From Hymenobacter sp. APR13 (GTDB lineage Bacteria; Bacteroidota; Bacteroidia; Cytophagales; Hymenobacteraceae): DNA of 64,000 nt. A program made the translations under genes and the position numbers. Positions 61,559-64,000 of the stretch are shown piece by piece. Each line of letters opens with the position of its first letter. Position 1 is the first letter of the stretch. The notes under the pieces are model-generated. The model did no database searches. It worked only from the letters and a program-made list of their open reading frames with translations, and had not been told where the DNA came from. The stretch is taken from the NCBI RefSeq assembly GCF_000737515.1, contig NZ_CP006587.1, forward strand, positions 2,475,001 through 2,539,000, written 5' to 3'.

Positions 61559-62323
61559 ATGCGCAAGAACCTCGTTGCCGGCAACTGGAAAATGAACATG
61601 ACCCTCCAGGATGGCCTGGCGCTGGTGTCTGAAATCACCAACATGGTGCAGGATGAAGTGACCGGCTCAGCGGTGGAGGTGGTTATCTGCCCGCCGTTTC
61701 CGTTCCTGGCTTCCATCGGCAAGCAGCTGCCTGCGGGCAGCCAGTTCCATCTGGGTGCTCAAAACTGCCACCAGAAGGAAAGCGGCGCGTTCACCGGTGA
61801 GGTATCGGCCAAGATGCTGCAGTCGGTGGGCGCGGAGTACGTGATTCTGGGCCACTCGGAGCGCCGCCAGTATTTCCGTGAGGACGACGAGCTGCTGAGC
61901 CAGAAGCTGAAAGCTGCCTTGGCCGCCGGCCTGAAGCCCATCTTCTGCGTGGGCGAAAGCCTGGAAACCCGCGAAGCCGACGAAACTTTCGACTACATCA
62001 GCAAGCAGCTGAAAGACGGCCTGTTCCACCTCAGCAATGAAGAGTTCGACCAGGTAGTTATTGCCTACGAGCCCATCTGGGCCATCGGGACCGGCAAAAC
62101 GGCCACCAGCGCCCAGGCCCAGGAGGTGCACGCCTTCATCCGCGAGCAGATTGCCCGCGCCTACGACGCCGAAGCGGCCCTGAACACCACCATCCTCTAC
62201 GGCGGCTCGGCCAACGCCCAGAACGCCCGCGAGCTGTTCAGCCAGCCCGACGTAGACGGCGGCCTCATCGGCGGCGCCGCCCTCAAGTCGCGCGACTTCA
62301 CCGAAATCATCAAGTCGTTCTAG
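61559..62323 (+). CDS. tpiA: Triose-phosphate isomerase
   Basis: 254 residues. Catalytic features: GNWKMN near residues 7-12 (Asn, Lys), ILGHSERRQYF with the electrophilic His, VIAYEPIWAIGTGKTAT with the base Glu and the flexible loop 6, and phosphate-binding ILYGGSANAQNA. Interconverts dihydroxyacetone phosphate and glyceraldehyde 3-phosphate in glycolysis. A repeat-derived hairpin with T tail (62342-62445) ends the transcript. Confidence 0.97.
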   Translation: MRKNLVAGNWKMNMTLQDGLALVSEITNMVQDEVTGSAVEVVICPPFPFLASIGKQLPAGSQFHLGAQNCHQKESGAFTGEVSAKMLQSVGAEYVILGHSERRQYFREDDELLSQKLKAALAAGLKPIFCVGESLETREADETFDYISKQLKDGLFHLSNEEFDQVVIAYEPIWAIGTGKTATSAQAQEVHAFIREQIARAYDAEAALNTTILYGGSANAQNARELFSQPDVDGGLIGGAALKSRDFTEIIKSF

Positions 62324-62341
62324 GTTACCACACGTAGCGTA

Positions 62342-62445
62342 TGTCATCCTGAGGCGGTAGCCGAAGGACCTTGCCACACTGGAACGAAAATTGCCGTTTC
62401 CGCGTGATAAGGTCCTTCGGCTACCACCTCAGGATGACAGCTTTT
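62342..62445 (+). terminator. Repeat-derived hairpin after tpiA, GTCATCCTGAGG family
   Basis: 31-base arms (62342-62372, TGTCATCCTGAGGCGGTAGC and on; 62409-62439) with one mismatch and a 36-base loop, followed by a T6 run. Probably serves as terminator of tpiA. Sequence (GTCATnCTGAGG..GAAGGACC) resembles the GTCATGCTGAG element at 33794. Confidence 0.8.
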
Positions 62446-62468
62446 TTAGGCCGCCCTAGCTTCTTTGT

Positions 62469-62855
62469 ATGCTTTCCACTCTAATACTCTCCGGCCTGCT
62501 GGCGCTGAACCCTTTTGCCGCGCCGCAGCCGCGGGCGCCGTTTGTGGCGGCGTCGGCCGTAGCGGCTTCACTGGAGCCGTGCCGCCTCTACGGCTCGGTG
62601 TACTTGGAGCGCGACCCCAGCCGCCGCGGCTTCTGCTTCGGGGCGGTGTATGAGGAGCCGGAAGAGGCCTTCGCCGACGTGCTGGTGTTTCCGGAAAGCA
62701 ACAAGCTCTTCGCCGACAAGCCCGGCCTGTGGTACTTCACCGAAACCCGCGACTTCGCCGACTACGTGCTGTTCGTGAGCCCGAACCGCGGCCTGGCCGA
62801 CTTCAGCATCAGCTACACCAAAGTGCGCTCCTTTGCCGGCTGCCGCAAGCAGTAG
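62469..62855 (+). CDS. Secreted protein, DUF6150-like
   Basis: 128 residues. N-terminal signal-like stretch (MLSTLILSGLLALNPFAA). The mature part has repeating FADxxV strands (EEAFADVLVF, RDFADYVLFV, RGLADFSISY, ending KVRSFAGCRK), a repeat pattern I associate with DUF6150 proteins. No enzymatic motif. Probably a periplasmic or extracellular beta-rich protein. Terminator at 62871. Confidence 0.65.
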   Translation: MLSTLILSGLLALNPFAAPQPRAPFVAASAVAASLEPCRLYGSVYLERDPSRRGFCFGAVYEEPEEAFADVLVFPESNKLFADKPGLWYFTETRDFADYVLFVSPNRGLADFSISYTKVRSFAGCRKQ

Positions 62856-62870
62856 CCGGTTTGTATCCAT

Positions 62871-62916
62871 AAAAAAGAAGCCCTTGCTCAACTGAGCAAG
62901 GGCTCTTTTTTGGGCG
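62871..62916. terminator. Bidirectional terminator
   Basis: AGCCCTTGCTC, 4-base loop, GAGCAAGGGCT, flanked by A and T6 runs; between the DUF6150-like gene (+) and the OmpA-type gene (-). Confidence 0.88.
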
Positions 62917-62922
62917 TATGAC

Positions 62923-63961
62923 CTACAGCTTCACCAGCTCTACGCGCCGGTTTTTGGCGCGGCCGGCTTCCGTGGCGTTGTCGGCCAGCGGCTTGGTCTG
63001 GCCGAGGCCGGTGGCTTGCAGGCGGCTGGCGGCCGTACCGGCTGTGGTTAGCGCCGCCACCACGGTGCGGGCCCGGGCTTCGGAAAGCTGCTGGTTGTGG
63101 GCCGAAGTGCCGGCATTGTCGGTGTGGCCCTGCACGGACAGGCGCAGCTGCGGATTCTGGCGTAGCAGCGCCAGCACTTCCGCCACGCCGGCCGCGGCCT
63201 CGGGCCGCAGGGTGGCCTTATCCGTGTCGAAGTTCAGGTAGAGGGCTATGTGGCCGTCCGCGTCTAGTTTTTTTTATGTCGGCGGCATTCACCACGCCGG
63301 CCTGCTGCTGCATGCCGGCTTTTTCGATAACGTTGAGCACGTAGTCGGAGCCGGTGGGCTGCATCTGCACCCACACTTCCTTGTCTTTCTGGCGGATGAC
63401 GTACGTGTCGGCAGGGCCGGAAATGTTGGTGTCGTGCTTTTCGTACTCGTCTTCTCTAATAGCCTTGATGGCGTCCTGCGACACCTCACCCGACGACACT
63501 TTCACGCCGCCCAAGCTCTTGATCAGGTTTTCGTAGTTGCGCTGCTGCATCAGCTCCGAAGCCGGCTTCTCGGAATCCACGGGGCGGAAGTGGCGGCTCA
63601 CGATGCGGCCTTCCACGGCCACCAGGTTTTTGCCGTCGTACACGTAGGCGCGGTCGAAGTCGAAGCCGGTACTGTCGCTGTCGTAGGGGGTGTGGTAGCC
63701 TTTCAGGCCGCTCAGATAGGGCCAGGCGCCCAGGCTGGCGCTGCTTACGGGCACGGTGCTGAGGTCGAAGGTGGCACCCGGGGCGGTGGTGGCGGCCGCC
63801 GTTTCGGTAGCGGCTTCGGTGGTGGCTGGCGCCTCAGTAGTGGTGGCGGCCGTGGTGTTTTCGGTGGTAGTGGCGGTGTCTTCGGCGGCGTCTTTCTTGC
63901 CGCAGGAGGCCAGCAGGCCCAGCAGCGCGCAGGAGGCTACGAGTCGAATCGTTGTTTTCAT
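62923..63961 (-). pseudogene. OmpA-family lipoprotein, frameshifted at an A8 run
   Basis: The first frame (63961-63218) holds a lipoprotein signal (RLVASCALLGLLASC, Cys20), a Thr/Ala-rich linker and a domain with FDLSTVPVSSASLGAWPYL, then reads off at KKTRRGRPH. A second frame to 62923 holds the OmpA/MotB peptidoglycan-binding domain: LSVQGHTDNAGTSAHNQQLS, ARARTVVAAL, KNRRVELVKL. Removing one A from the A8 run (T8 at 63268-63275) gives ADIKKLDADGHIALYLNFDT with continuous OmpA-type sequence, about 345 residues. Could be slippage, a sequencing error or a real mutation. Anchors the outer membrane to peptidoglycan. Confidence 0.85.
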
Positions 63962-64000
63962 AAAAAGGTGGTTGGAAAGAGGAAGGTTGGAGCTTCAAAG

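Overview
The window is about 64 kb of GC-rich Bacteroidota DNA, most likely from a Hymenobacter-like member of the Cytophagales. The evidence is the gliding/type IX secretion protein SprA, type IX (T9SS) C-terminal sorting domains, TonB-dependent receptors, an XrtX-type exosortase, repeated TAnnTTTG promoter boxes typical of the Bacteroidota primary sigma factor, and frequent TTG/GTG starts. The genus is inferred from gene content, not from a search.

Layout. 1-4.4 kb: tail of a TonB-plug protein, a YdeI-like protein, a small lipoprotein and the malic enzyme maeB. 4.5-15.2 kb: ruvA, sprA, gcvH, a vanZ-like gene and an M28 peptidase. 15.3-21.9 kb: a secreted protein, yicC, then a TonB receptor next to a T9SS-sorted beta-helix protein. 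21.9-25.5 kb: surface-glycan genes (glycosyltransferase, flippase, methyltransferase). 25.7-29.9 kb: an ECF sigma/anti-sigma pair, a MoxR ATPase and an XrtX exosortase with its membrane partner. 29.9-34.5 kb: tRNA-Leu, an HNH nuclease, tRNA-Gly, mutS and a SpoU methyltransferase. 34.7-43.4 kb: an M36 metallopeptidase, TerC, YajQ, GNAT, thioesterase, an NYN-cold-shock protein and a YdjM-like protein. 43.5-44.3 kb: a complete IS5-type insertion with TTA target duplication. 44.4-48.4 kb: mfd. 48.4-50.6 kb: a strikingly AT-rich island encoding an ABC-type AAA ATPase and a possible PD-(D/E)XK-like nuclease, each broken by one homopolymer frameshift. 50.7-56.9 kb: a damaged DUF433/DUF5615 module, a 21-bp tandem array, an orphan ABC ATPase, lipoprotein, SGNH hydrolase and a solitary HsdR-N-type nuclease. 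57-64 kb: uvrA, a TspO-like protein, tpiA and a frameshifted OmpA-type lipoprotein.

Recurring themes. (1) Long near-perfect inverted repeats of several families fill intergenic space; one lies in frame inside uvrA and another supplies a stop codon. (2) Three genes are interrupted by single-base changes in homopolymers, which could be decay, slippage or assembly error. (3) DNA repair is well represented (ruvA, mutS, mfd, uvrA). The best candidate for an undescribed system is the AT-rich ATPase/nuclease cassette at 48459-50496.
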